Origin: a virus
DNA: 64,000 nt
Virus record (IMG/VR): IMGVR_UViG_3300010885_016694
Coordinates: 1-64,000 of that record
Reading direction: 5' to 3' (one strand)
Shown here piece after piece: positions 24,056-33,000 of the stretch. How positions within the stretch are numbered: the stretch's first letter is position 1; each line of letters opens with the position of its first letter. The position numbers were made by a program, and so were the translations under genes. The notes beneath the pieces were generated by a model. That model searched no databases and was not told where the DNA came from. It saw only the letters and a program-made list of their open reading frames with translations.

Positions 24056-27037
24056 ATGGCAAGAAGCATACAATCCCCCGGTGTAGAAATAGTCGAAAAG
24101 GATCTTTCGTTATCACCAGTATTACCAGTAGGAACTAATATATTCATGACTGGATTTGCTGGGAAAGGACCATCTGATGAAATTCTACAAATAACATCTT
24201 TAGAAGAATTTGAGCAAGTATACGGAGTACCAACCAATTCGGCTGAAAGGTATTTCTACTATAGTGCTCGTCAAGTTTTGAACAGTTCATCAGGAAACCT
24301 TTTCCTCAGTCGTATGCCTTATGGTGATGGTACTGGTGACGGTTATGGCACATCATATGGAGCATTGGTTTATCCTGCTGTTGCTGTAAAGCAAATGTTT
24401 GTAGAACAATATTCAAATACTATAATTCCTGTATTGTCTACCATGTTTTTGTTGTCTTCTGTAAACACAAAAATTAATGCAAACAGAGAATTGTTAGGAA
24501 TTAAATCCAGTTTACAAACCAACGGATTGCAAACATATCAAATTTTCAGTTCCAAAGCTGGAGAAGATTTGATTGCTGGTTGGAATGCATATTATCAATA
24601 TAATCGTGCATTAACTGGATTCGACGTAACTTTAAATGCTGATGTTAGTGCATTAGCAACACAAGCAAGAGACACCGCATCAATTTTTGTAAAATCCACA
24701 CTTACAACTAAAGCTGAAGTTTATAGAAATACAGCATTAATTGATAAACAATTTTTCCAATTATCTTCTGTAGTAAATAGAATTGATTCGGTTCCAAGTT
24801 TATATGTAATTAAACATTCATTAACTTCAGTTGGATTGTCTTCTTATGATGTGTTCAACACCGTTGAAGGTGCTGCATTAGTTTCTGGATTGACTGAATA
24901 TTATACAAATAATTACAACAGTCCAATTGCATACTACAGAAATTTAGCATTAAGTGCAAAATCAGTTTCTGACTTTTTGGTAAAATCACCAGATACTGTA
25001 GTAACTACAGATTTGGAATCCGATTTGACAAATAAATGTACATATGTCTTAGGTGCTCCTAAATTCTTTGATTTGACTTTTGAACAATATCAAGGAGTAT
25101 TAGACAGTTCTGCATTTTCAAATACCAATTATGTGTGGTCTAAAAATTCCGCAGCTTTGTCTGGTATTAATGGTCCTGCTGACTTCGGTAAAGCTGGTAT
25201 GATCATAGTTAATAAAATTCAATCTACAATTAACAACAGATTTGAAGGACATTATATTGGTTTAGCTGATAATACTGGAATTCAACCAAATACCGACCAT
25301 AATGCAATTAAATCAATATATACAAATGGTCAACCTTCAATGGGAACTGGTTTGAAATTAAATGGTGCTAGTGCTGCAACCAGATATCTCGAAATACCTG
25401 TATCTAAACTTTCATTCCCATTATCTGCAACAGCAGATAATGGAAGTAATAGAAATTCTGATAGCATTTCTGAGGCATTGGAAAAGACTTCATTCCCATT
25501 TGCTGATATTACCACAGAAAAATTTGATGATACTGTATCTTTTGGATTATTCAAGCTTCGTACAAGCCCATACAATCCTGATGCCGTAACATTAGGATTT
25601 GCATTTGAAGAAGCAAGAACTGGATCGTTTGACCATTATCGTCAAGTAAATAATCCGAATGGCGGAATTCCTCAAAGTTTCTTTATTGAAAATACTGTAA
25701 ATGGATCAAACAACATTCAGTTGCTTGTCAATAGTTTCATCAGCTCTAAAAACATTGGTCCTTGGTTGGATGATGCTGGAATACCAATCAAAAAGGTTCG
25801 TGTTTTAACTCAAAATGCTCAAAATAATTTAACTTCTAGTTACGAAAATTTAGCAGGATCTTATGGATACCATTTACACGATTTGGTGCAAATTCGTCAA
25901 TACTTAGATAGTTCTGATGCACTATTTCCAATTGGTTGCTATTCTTCTTTCACAACTACTGGAAAGAGCATTGGTTCACTTCCATTTAAAATAGATCGTA
26001 CTCTTCGTAAGATTGAAAACGATGAATTGTTTGATTTGGATATTGTTTGTGAAGCTGGTCTAGGAACTATCTACGCAACCGCATGTGCAAACCATGTTAA
26101 TTATTTCGATGATGCTCAAAGCTCTGATGGATTAATCAAAGGCGTGCAAGCAATTTGTCAAAATGAAATGGCTAATGTTCAAGATGATAGAGATAGTGTT
26201 ACACTAAACTATCGTACAATATTCCAAACTTTTGATAATTTCTGTTCAAAACTTCGTAAAGACTGTTTGTTCATTGCAGATCCTTTGAGACAGATATTCA
26301 TTACTGGTTCAAATAACTTGGTAATGTCTGATCATAATAAGTCATTCTCGCAATACATATACAATCCATTACGCCACATGTACGAAACCGCAAATAGTAG
26401 CTATTCTACTGTTTACGGAAACTGGGTGAAAGTTAATGATATTTTCTCAGGCATAAATATATGGGTTCCATTCTCTGGATTTGCTGCTGCTGATATGGCA
26501 AATGTCGATAAAGACTTTGAACCTTGGTATGCACCTGCTGGATTTACCAGAGGACGTATTACTAATGCAATACAATTAGCAATTGCACCAAAACAAAAGG
26601 AACGTGACATGCTTTATAAAATATCTATAAATCCCGTGGCATTCTTCCCAAATGATGGTATGAATATTTTTGGTCAAAAGACCTTACTACGTCAACCAAG
26701 TGCATTTGATCGTATTAATGTTCGTAGATTGTTCTTGTACTTAGAAAAAGCTACTAAAAAAACCACAAAATATTTTGTGTTTGAACCTAATACATCATTC
26801 ACAAGAAATCGCGTAGTTGCGACACTATCACCTATTTTTGATAGAGCTAAAAATACCCAAGGGTTATATGATTATCAAATTGTTTGTGATCAAAGAAATA
26901 ATACTCCAGCAGTAATTGATCAAAATGAATTAGTTGTTGATATTTATATCAAGCCTGTTCGTTCCGCAGAATTCATATTAGTGAACTTCTACGCAACTTC
27001 TACTGGATCTAACTTTAACGAAATAATTGGTGCTTAA
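24056..27037 (+). CDS. 18: Contractile tail sheath protein, gp18-like, enlarged
   Basis: A 993-residue sheath subunit (T4 gp18 is 659). Family signs at the N terminus: RSIQSPGVEIVEKDLSLSPV, GFAGKGPSDEI, then a 'G-N-LF-x-SR' segment. At the C terminus: PWYAPAGFTRGRITNA, RDMLYKISINPVAFFPNDG, QKTLLRQPSAFDRINVRRLF, and a strand-rich end with VDIYIKPVRSAEFI. The extra ~300 residues lie between about 110 and 450. They include a visible internal duplication: LGIKSSLQTNGLQTYQIFSS near 143 and YVIKHSLTSVGLSSYDVFNT near 249. Codons favour CGT and TTC more than in the baseplate genes, fitting an abundant protein. Confidence 0.92.
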   Translation: MARSIQSPGVEIVEKDLSLSPVLPVGTNIFMTGFAGKGPSDEILQITSLEEFEQVYGVPTNSAERYFYYSARQVLNSSSGNLFLSRMPYGDGTGDGYGTSYGALVYPAVAVKQMFVEQYSNTIIPVLSTMFLLSSVNTKINANRELLGIKSSLQTNGLQTYQIFSSKAGEDLIAGWNAYYQYNRALTGFDVTLNADVSALATQARDTASIFVKSTLTTKAEVYRNTALIDKQFFQLSSVVNRIDSVPSLYVIKHSLTSVGLSSYDVFNTVEGAALVSGLTEYYTNNYNSPIAYYRNLALSAKSVSDFLVKSPDTVVTTDLESDLTNKCTYVLGAPKFFDLTFEQYQGVLDSSAFSNTNYVWSKNSAALSGINGPADFGKAGMIIVNKIQSTINNRFEGHYIGLADNTGIQPNTDHNAIKSIYTNGQPSMGTGLKLNGASAATRYLEIPVSKLSFPLSATADNGSNRNSDSISEALEKTSFPFADITTEKFDDTVSFGLFKLRTSPYNPDAVTLGFAFEEARTGSFDHYRQVNNPNGGIPQSFFIENTVNGSNNIQLLVNSFISSKNIGPWLDDAGIPIKKVRVLTQNAQNNLTSSYENLAGSYGYHLHDLVQIRQYLDSSDALFPIGCYSSFTTTGKSIGSLPFKIDRTLRKIENDELFDLDIVCEAGLGTIYATACANHVNYFDDAQSSDGLIKGVQAICQNEMANVQDDRDSVTLNYRTIFQTFDNFCSKLRKDCLFIADPLRQIFITGSNNLVMSDHNKSFSQYIYNPLRHMYETANSSYSTVYGNWVKVNDIFSGINIWVPFSGFAAADMANVDKDFEPWYAPAGFTRGRITNAIQLAIAPKQKERDMLYKISINPVAFFPNDGMNIFGQKTLLRQPSAFDRINVRRLFLYLEKATKKTTKYFVFEPNTSFTRNRVVATLSPIFDRAKNTQGLYDYQIVCDQRNNTPAVIDQNELVVDIYIKPVRSAEFILVNFYATSTGSNFNEIIGA

Positions 27038-27040
27038 CAA

Positions 27041-27046
27041 TAAATA
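27041..27046 (+). promoter_or_regulatory. Possible late promoter box for the tail tube gene
   Basis: ATAAATA, here with 9 nt before ATG instead of the usual 5, so this message would have a short leader. Confidence 0.45.
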
Positions 27047-27055
27047 ATAATACAT

Positions 27056-27649
27056 ATGCAAACAGATCAAGTAATCAATACGTTTTACGATAATGCAATT
27101 ATAGATGATTTTTCAAGAGATTATCTATTCCGTGTGGAATCAATAGTAATAGATGGTCTTAGAGGACCAGCATTAATATTAGATCCTACCGATCTATTGT
27201 ACGCTAGAACCGCTAAACTACCAGGACGTACAATTGTCAATCATCAAGTAAAATATGCTGGTCAGACCTTTAATGTTCCCGGTTCCGTTGAATATCCTGG
27301 TAGCGAAAGCTACGAAATGGAATTCTACTGTCCAGAAACTTCCACTATCAGAGAAAGATTAATGAATGAATCTCACAGAACATTCGGTAATGTTTTCGGT
27401 CTAGCTGGTAGTGGTAGAACTGGTGGTTCTATTACAAATCGTTTTTCCAAAATAACACTATTACAATTAGATAAGCGTTTAGACGTAGTTTCTCAATATG
27501 AATTGATTGGATGTTCAATTCGTAATGTTGGTGAAATATCTTATAGTATTGCTGATGGTAATGGCGCAATTATGTCATTCAACGTAGGAGTTGCCTACCA
27601 TTTCTTCCATCGCAAAAATAATAATGGTGTTACTGCAAATAATAGTTAA
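27056..27649 (+). CDS. 19: Tail tube protein, gp19-like
   Basis: A 197-residue major tube subunit; hexamers would stack inside the sheath. Pattern: FRVESIVIDGLRGP, then ARTAKLPGRTIVNHQVKYAG (the P-G-R loop and following strand of gp19), FNVPGSVEYPGSESYEMEF, and a late ELIGCSIRNVGEISYSI matching the 'W-P-x-x-v-G-x-l-x-x' strand. It follows the sheath gene directly, as in T4. The final ~15 residues (KNNNGVTANNS) are a flexible tail. Confidence 0.88.
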   Translation: MQTDQVINTFYDNAIIDDFSRDYLFRVESIVIDGLRGPALILDPTDLLYARTAKLPGRTIVNHQVKYAGQTFNVPGSVEYPGSESYEMEFYCPETSTIRERLMNESHRTFGNVFGLAGSGRTGGSITNRFSKITLLQLDKRLDVVSQYELIGCSIRNVGEISYSIADGNGAIMSFNVGVAYHFFHRKNNNGVTANNS

Positions 27650-27652
27650 ATA
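27647..27652 (+). promoter_or_regulatory. Late promoter box for the gene at 27658
   Basis: TTAAATA including the tube stop codon, 5 nt (GTTTA), then ATG. Confidence 0.65.
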
Positions 27653-27657
27653 GTTTA

Positions 27658-28356
27658 ATGCCAGCGGAAACACAAACGCCAAGTTTAGTAAATAATTTTT
27701 TAGATTTACTTGGGGGAGATTGGGCATATGCTCTCCCCTTAAAAACTCAATGGACTGTTGTGATTCAACCAGATGCTGGGAATAATTTGTTTTCAATTAT
27801 AGGTGATTATACTGATGTAGATGTTCATAATTTTAAAGTATCACCTAGCATACAAACTAAATTACTTAATAATAAGACCCAACCCAATATTGATGGGTTG
27901 GGTCTTTATTTTGCTCAATCGGTTAAAATGCCTAAAGAATCTTTTACTGTAGGCAGTGCGGGTGTAGATGGGATGGCTGGTTATCTAAAGGGTAGTATTG
28001 CTGGAGATAGGTTAGATAATATAGGAAGACATTTAAACATTGATTTTCTAGAAACTAATGTAGATTTTGTCGAAGGATTAATTAGACCTTGGATTATTGC
28101 TGCTTCTTATAAAGGATTAATAGACATAGGAACAGGTAATTCTATAAAATCAACAATTACCGTTAGAGAATTTACCAGAGAAAGCGGTAAATCAAAAAAA
28201 CCAGAAAGAATAAATCACATATTTACTGGTTGTGTTCCAATAGACATTCCAGAAAAAATATTAAAATACGATACAGAAGAACCATTGATAAATTCTGTAT
28301 CATGGATATATAATCATTATACTTATGTAGTCGATCCAGCTACTAATAGGACTTAA
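27658..28356 (+). CDS. Tube-like baseplate protein (gp54/gp48-type tube initiator), 232 aa
   Basis: The fold pattern again recalls the tube: LKTQWTVVIQP, then QSVKMPKESFTVGSAGVDG, HLNIDFLETNVDFVEGLIRPW, STITVREFTR, then HIFTGCVPIDIPEKILKYDT and NSVSWIYNHYTYV. A variant tube protein following gp19 would suit the junction between tube and baseplate (T4 gp54 or gp48 role). The gene contains two RNA hairpins (27713-27738 and 27874-27906), the second with a perfect 12-bp stem. Its stop overlaps the next ATG by 1 nt. Confidence 0.6.
   Translation: MPAETQTPSLVNNFLDLLGGDWAYALPLKTQWTVVIQPDAGNNLFSIIGDYTDVDVHNFKVSPSIQTKLLNNKTQPNIDGLGLYFAQSVKMPKESFTVGSAGVDGMAGYLKGSIAGDRLDNIGRHLNIDFLETNVDFVEGLIRPWIIAASYKGLIDIGTGNSIKSTITVREFTRESGKSKKPERINHIFTGCVPIDIPEKILKYDTEEPLINSVSWIYNHYTYVVDPATNRT
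27713..27738 (+). other. Intragenic hairpin near the gene start
   Basis: GGGGAGA and TCTCCCC arms (7 bp) around a 12-nt loop that itself contains GCATATGC. It sits about 55 nt into the coding sequence and is followed by TTAAAAAC, not a T run. Confidence 0.5.
27874..27906 (+). terminator. Intragenic terminator-like hairpin, 12-bp perfect stem
   Basis: AAGACCCAACCC pairs exactly with GGGTTGGGTCTT across a 9-nt loop and is followed by TATTTT. It lies inside the coding sequence of 27658-28356, just downstream of the highly expressed sheath and tube genes. It could act as an attenuator lowering transcription into the hub genes. The weak T run makes full termination unlikely. Confidence 0.5.
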
Positions 28357-29255
28357 TGAAATTTAATAATAAAATATATTTACCAATTATTAAAAAATTT
28401 GTTAGAGTAGAGCCATTAGTCAATAAACATTATTTAGAATTATCTAAATTTATAACAAATAATGATGATGAAGGTATATCAGATTATTTGAATTATATTG
28501 TAAGTGAAGTATTGTTTGAAAAAAATGTATTAAATGATTTATCTAACATAGATAAATTTATAATAATTTTAAGTTCTAAGATTATATCTTCGGGAAGCAA
28601 GATAAGCATACTTGGAACAAATAATGTAAAAACCGAATTTTCATTAAGCGGTATTATTAATAATATTGTAAAAAAAATAAAAGATTTTGATTATGAAAAA
28701 ATAATAACTTCTGATAATTTAGAAATTACAATATCTCTTCCCAAAAATTTATTAATACAAGATATAGATCAAATTTATAAAGAAATAATAAACAAAATAA
28801 AAATTAATGATGAATGTATATTTTTTAATAACTTGACAGAAAAAGAAAAAGTTGATATAATGGAAATTATTCCAATTTCTTTAACAGGAGATATTATGGA
28901 CTATATCAATAAAATACAAGACATTTTTAAAAATGCTAGTATTATTCAAGAAAATTTAAAAATGGGGATGCAAAATTTAACATTAAATGCATTTGATAAT
29001 ACTTTATTTGTGTTTATAAAATCTCTTTTTGGAGAAAATTTAAAAAATTATTACGAATTACAATATATATTATATACTAAATTAAATATGTCTTTGGAAC
29101 ATTATATGTCTATTACTCCGAATGATTGCAAAATATTTATTAATTTGTATAACGAAGACATGAAAAAACAACAAGAAGAACAGCAAAATGGGTCTTCTGG
29201 TGGTATGCCTAAATTGCCTCCAATGCCGTCGATGCCATCAGCTCCTAAATTTTAA
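28356..29255 (+). CDS. Baseplate hub protein of the gp26/gp51 (T4_baseplate) family, 299 aa
   Basis: Family-like pattern: an N-terminal strand pair (IYLPIIKKFVRVEPLVNKHY), then SDYLNYIVSEVLFE and IDKFIIILSSKIISSGSKISI. This corresponds to the 'P-x-x-g-k-x-i-x-f-R-P-f ... i-x-n-C ... D-x-e-y-l-f-l-x-l-R-x-x-S-x-g' arrangement of hub distal subunits. The second half is helical, and the C terminus is a Pro/Met linker (MPKLPPMPSMPSAP). The next gene shares the same plan, so the two are probably paralogues. ATG overlaps the upstream stop by 1 nt. Confidence 0.55.
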   Translation: MKFNNKIYLPIIKKFVRVEPLVNKHYLELSKFITNNDDEGISDYLNYIVSEVLFEKNVLNDLSNIDKFIIILSSKIISSGSKISILGTNNVKTEFSLSGIINNIVKKIKDFDYEKIITSDNLEITISLPKNLLIQDIDQIYKEIINKIKINDECIFFNNLTEKEKVDIMEIIPISLTGDIMDYINKIQDIFKNASIIQENLKMGMQNLTLNAFDNTLFVFIKSLFGENLKNYYELQYILYTKLNMSLEHYMSITPNDCKIFINLYNEDMKKQQEEQQNGSSGGMPKLPPMPSMPSAPKF

Positions 29256-29292
29256 CTCCTATATAATCTCTTGTAATTCCTTCTTCACAGTA

Positions 29293-29298
29293 TAAATC
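29293..29298 (+). promoter_or_regulatory. Variant late promoter box for the gene at 29304
   Basis: TATAAATC, 5 nt (ATATT), then ATG. Confidence 0.5.
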
Positions 29299-29303
29299 AT
29301 ATT

Positions 29304-30053
29304 ATGAGTGTTAATAACATCCTATCTAAATTAAAAGAGATTAATGATTCAAATTTAGTGTCTGTTTATGTTCCTTCTGTTGGAAAAAGTGTTGATTTTA
29401 AACCAATTTCTGTAAAACAACAAAAAGATTTAATTAAAAGTGGATTGGACGGAACACTTTCTGGTATTACTATCAGTAATACAATAAATCAAATTATAAT
29501 TGATAATTCCGTAGAAAAACATCCATTTGTTGTTACTGACAAATATCCTATAATTATTGCTCTTAGAAGGCAATCATTTGGTTCTGAAGTTATCGTTAAG
29601 CAAGATGGTAAACAAATTAATTTTAATTTAGATCGTATTCTTGTTAAAAAGTTACAATATAGTTCTACTAGTCAACATGCTATTGAATTGACTGGAACCG
29701 AATTAAAAGCACATTTAGATTTAGTTTCTTTGGAAGATGATATTAAAATTAATAATATTCAATTGGAAAAGTCTAGAAAAAATAAAGACGAAGAAATTAG
29801 TGAAACTGTAGGATCTTTATTTATTTATGAAATTGTTAAATTTGTTTCAAAAATTGAAATTGGTGAAGAATCTGTTGTAGATATGTCAAAACTTCCTATT
29901 AAGGATCGTTTAACTATTATAGAGAATATTCCTGCTACACTGAATAATCAAATTTTAGAATATATCCAACAATTCAGGAAAGAAGAGATGGATTATATAA
30001 CGGTAGACGGAGAATCATTACCAATTGATGCAAGATTGTTCTCTAAAGAATAA
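29304..30053 (+). CDS. Baseplate hub protein of the gp26/gp51 (T4_baseplate) family, 249 aa
   Basis: SVYVPSVGKSVDFKPISVKQ begins the family strand pattern. ISNTINQIIIDNS and YPIIIALRRQSFGSEVIV supply the middle, with the conserved R-x-x-S-x-G. The C-terminal half is helical (LTIIENIPATLNNQILEYIQ). This is the clearer of the two gp26-type proteins. The late start signal is a one-base variant. In T4 gp26 helps build the central hub under the tape measure, which agrees with the tape measure gene coming next. Confidence 0.65.
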   Translation: MSVNNILSKLKEINDSNLVSVYVPSVGKSVDFKPISVKQQKDLIKSGLDGTLSGITISNTINQIIIDNSVEKHPFVVTDKYPIIIALRRQSFGSEVIVKQDGKQINFNLDRILVKKLQYSSTSQHAIELTGTELKAHLDLVSLEDDIKINNIQLEKSRKNKDEEISETVGSLFIYEIVKFVSKIEIGEESVVDMSKLPIKDRLTIIENIPATLNNQILEYIQQFRKEEMDYITVDGESLPIDARLFSKE

Positions 30054-30058
30054 ATGGG

Positions 30059-30066
30059 TATAAATA
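30059..30066 (+). promoter_or_regulatory. Perfect T4-type late promoter TATAAATA for the tape measure gene
   Basis: The complete 8-base T4 consensus, 6 nt before GTG 30073. Confidence 0.75.
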
Positions 30067-30072
30067 TTATTG

Positions 30073-33000
30073 GTGGATGATACTAAACTAATATCAAATC
30101 TAGATTCGATAACCAAACAGTTGCAGAAGATCGCTGCAACTATTGGTATTTCTGTGGGTATTTCTGATAAAGGGGGAAAACCTAAACTAAAATCTACCTT
30201 AGATACCTCAGAAAAGGCTAGAACTAGAGCAATTGCAAAAGAAACCGCAGACGAATATAAAAAGGTTTTAGGTATTGGGTTTAAAAAAAGTGATTCGGAA
30301 AGTAATGTTAAAATATTTGATGATAAATTAAAAATAACATCATTTTTTAAAAATACAGAATCGGTTTTTAAAAAAATATCAAAAAGCGTAGATTCATTAG
30401 TCACTATAAATGCAAATACTTCTACTAAAAGTATTAATGGTATATCTGCATCAAATCAAATATTATCTAGTATAGCTTCAAAAATTAAAGATTATACATC
30501 AAACTTTCTTTCATTAGAAAAAAAGTTTGATCTTCCAGAAGAAGGATCAAAGGACTATACATCAATTTTTGATAAATTACAAACTACTTTAAATTCTATT
30601 TTTAATAATACAAAAAAAGATTATACACAAAATTTAAAAACTGTCGAGACATCTTTATCAAGAATATCATCAAATTTACCAAAAGATTATACATCAATAT
30701 TTTCTAAATTACAAACTTCGTTAAATTCTATTTTTAATAATACAAAAAAGGATTATACACAAAATTTAAAAAATGTAGAAACATCTTTATCAAGAATATC
30801 ATCAAATTTACCAAAAGATTATACTACAAACTTCCAAGCTATAGAAGGATCTTTAAATTCCATAGCTACAAATACCCCAAAGGATTATACTACAAACTTC
30901 CAAGCTATAGAAGGATCTTTAAATTCCATAGCTACTAATGTTCCTAAAGATTATGAACTAAACTTCCAAGCTATAGAAGGATCTTTAAATTCTATAGCTA
31001 CTAATGTTCCTAAAGATTATGAATCGTATTTTCAGGCTATACAGAGTTCTCTTTTAATTGTGTCCACTAATGTTCCAAAAGATTATGAACCAATTTTTAC
31101 AGAGACTAATAGTAAATTAGAAACAATAAAAAAGGGAATATTAGATTTATTTGGATCTATTCCTAACGGTAGAGATATAGCCAGAGGTTGGGACTTACTT
31201 CTTAGGAGAATGAAATGGGAAAGTTTTAGAACAATAGTAACTGATTATTTTGTAAGAGCTGAATTAGCAGCAACTGGTTTAAATGAAAAGCTATCTGAAT
31301 TAATTCAAGTAAACACAGATATTTTAAATAAAAAACCAAAGGATTCTGGTGGAGGATCAATGAATTTGGGTAATATTGCTGGATTGATGGCACTAGGTGT
31401 TGGATTAGTGTTAATTATAAACGCTTTAGTAAAATCCAATATGATAGATACTGGTAATTTACTCAAAGTATTAGGTGTTGTGGGTGCGGTGGTAGCAATG
31501 TTTATATTTGTTGGAAAGGTTGGAGGCGGGATTAAAAGTGCTGCTGTTGGTTTTGGTATATTGTCTGCAACTATTTTATTTTTAATTATACCGATGATGC
31601 TGGCTTTAACTAAAATAGATGCATCAACATTAATAGAAGGTTTAATTAAATTGGGAGTAGTGTTTGCAACTTGTATTGGAGTGTTAAAATTGATGAGTAT
31701 GATCAAATCTAGTGAGGTGATACAAAACACTAAAGGATTTGGTCTATTTGCGTTAATAGTAGGATTTCTGGTAATACCATTAATTACACATATTACATCA
31801 ATACCATATGAACAATTAATTGAAGGACTAGTTAAATTAGCATTAGTATTTGGTGCTTGTTTGCTTGCAATGAAAGGTGCTGAACAAATTAAAGGAGGAG
31901 AAGTGATGAAATCTATGGGTGGAGTACTTATTCTTTCGTTGATGTTGAAATTTTTAATTATACCAATGCTTCTTGAAATGGCAAATTTAGATTGGACTTT
32001 ATTATTAAAAGGTTTAGCTAATGCTGGATTAGCAATTATTGGGATGGGTGCAATTGCTTATGTTATTGGTCAGTTATCAAAAAAAGGTGGTGCAAACATG
32101 CTTATGGGTGCAGCTACGATGCTGGCTTTGTCTTTTGTTGTCGGATATTTGGGAGATTCGTTAACTAAAGTTGCGAATAAAGACTGGAAAGAGATTTTTA
32201 AAGGTTTGGGATTAGCTACATTAGCTATTGTTGCATTTGGATTAGCAGTAGCAGCAATAGGAGCATTGGTTGCCAATCCAGTAGCAGCATTATTGCTTGG
32301 TGCTGGTGCTATTGCTATAGTTGGACTTTCCTTTGTTGCTGGATATATGGCAGATTCTTTAAGTAAATTTGCTGGACATGATTGGAATGAAATAACAAAT
32401 GGAATATCTGGATCAGCAATGGCAATGTGGACTTTTGGTAAAACTGTAGCAAAAATGGGAGTTTTGGCTGTATTAGCAGCTCCATTCATGGTAGCTGGTG
32501 GTGCAGTTTTAATGAAATTGGCACATGTTTCTGGGTTATTAGCATCGAACTTACAACAATTTGCGGGAAGACCTTGGGACGAAATAGTACCTGGTTTAAG
32601 GGGTGCTTCTGACGGCATGTGGTCTTTTGCAAAAACCGTAGCAGGAATGGGAGCAATAGTCAAAATTTTTGGAAGTTCAGTAATGGACACAGGATCAGCA
32701 GTATTATATGATCTTTCTATATTAGCTGGAGTATTGGCAAACAATCTTATGGAGTTTGCTGATAAGCCTTGGGATAGTATTATAGGTGGATTGGAGTCAT
32801 CAACAGTTGCTATGGCTAAATTCGGCCTTTTTGTGGCGGGAGTGGGTGTTTTTTCTAAGCTAATGGAAATGGGTATTGATGTGGTATATAAAATATCAGA
32901 TTTGATAGGTAATATTGCCGAAAATTTATTTAAATATGCAGGAGTAGATCAGATTAATTTTGAACAAATTGGAAAAGGTTTGATATTTTTGGGTGAAGGA

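Noticed and set aside
30550-31143. CRISPR array
   Set aside because: The 66-bp repeats are contiguous, have no spacers and are in frame inside the tape measure protein.
32070-32744. 224-codon minus-strand open frame opposite the tape measure gene
   Set aside because: It lies wholly inside a well-supported gene, is low-complexity (Ala/Asn/Pro) and has no late promoter box.
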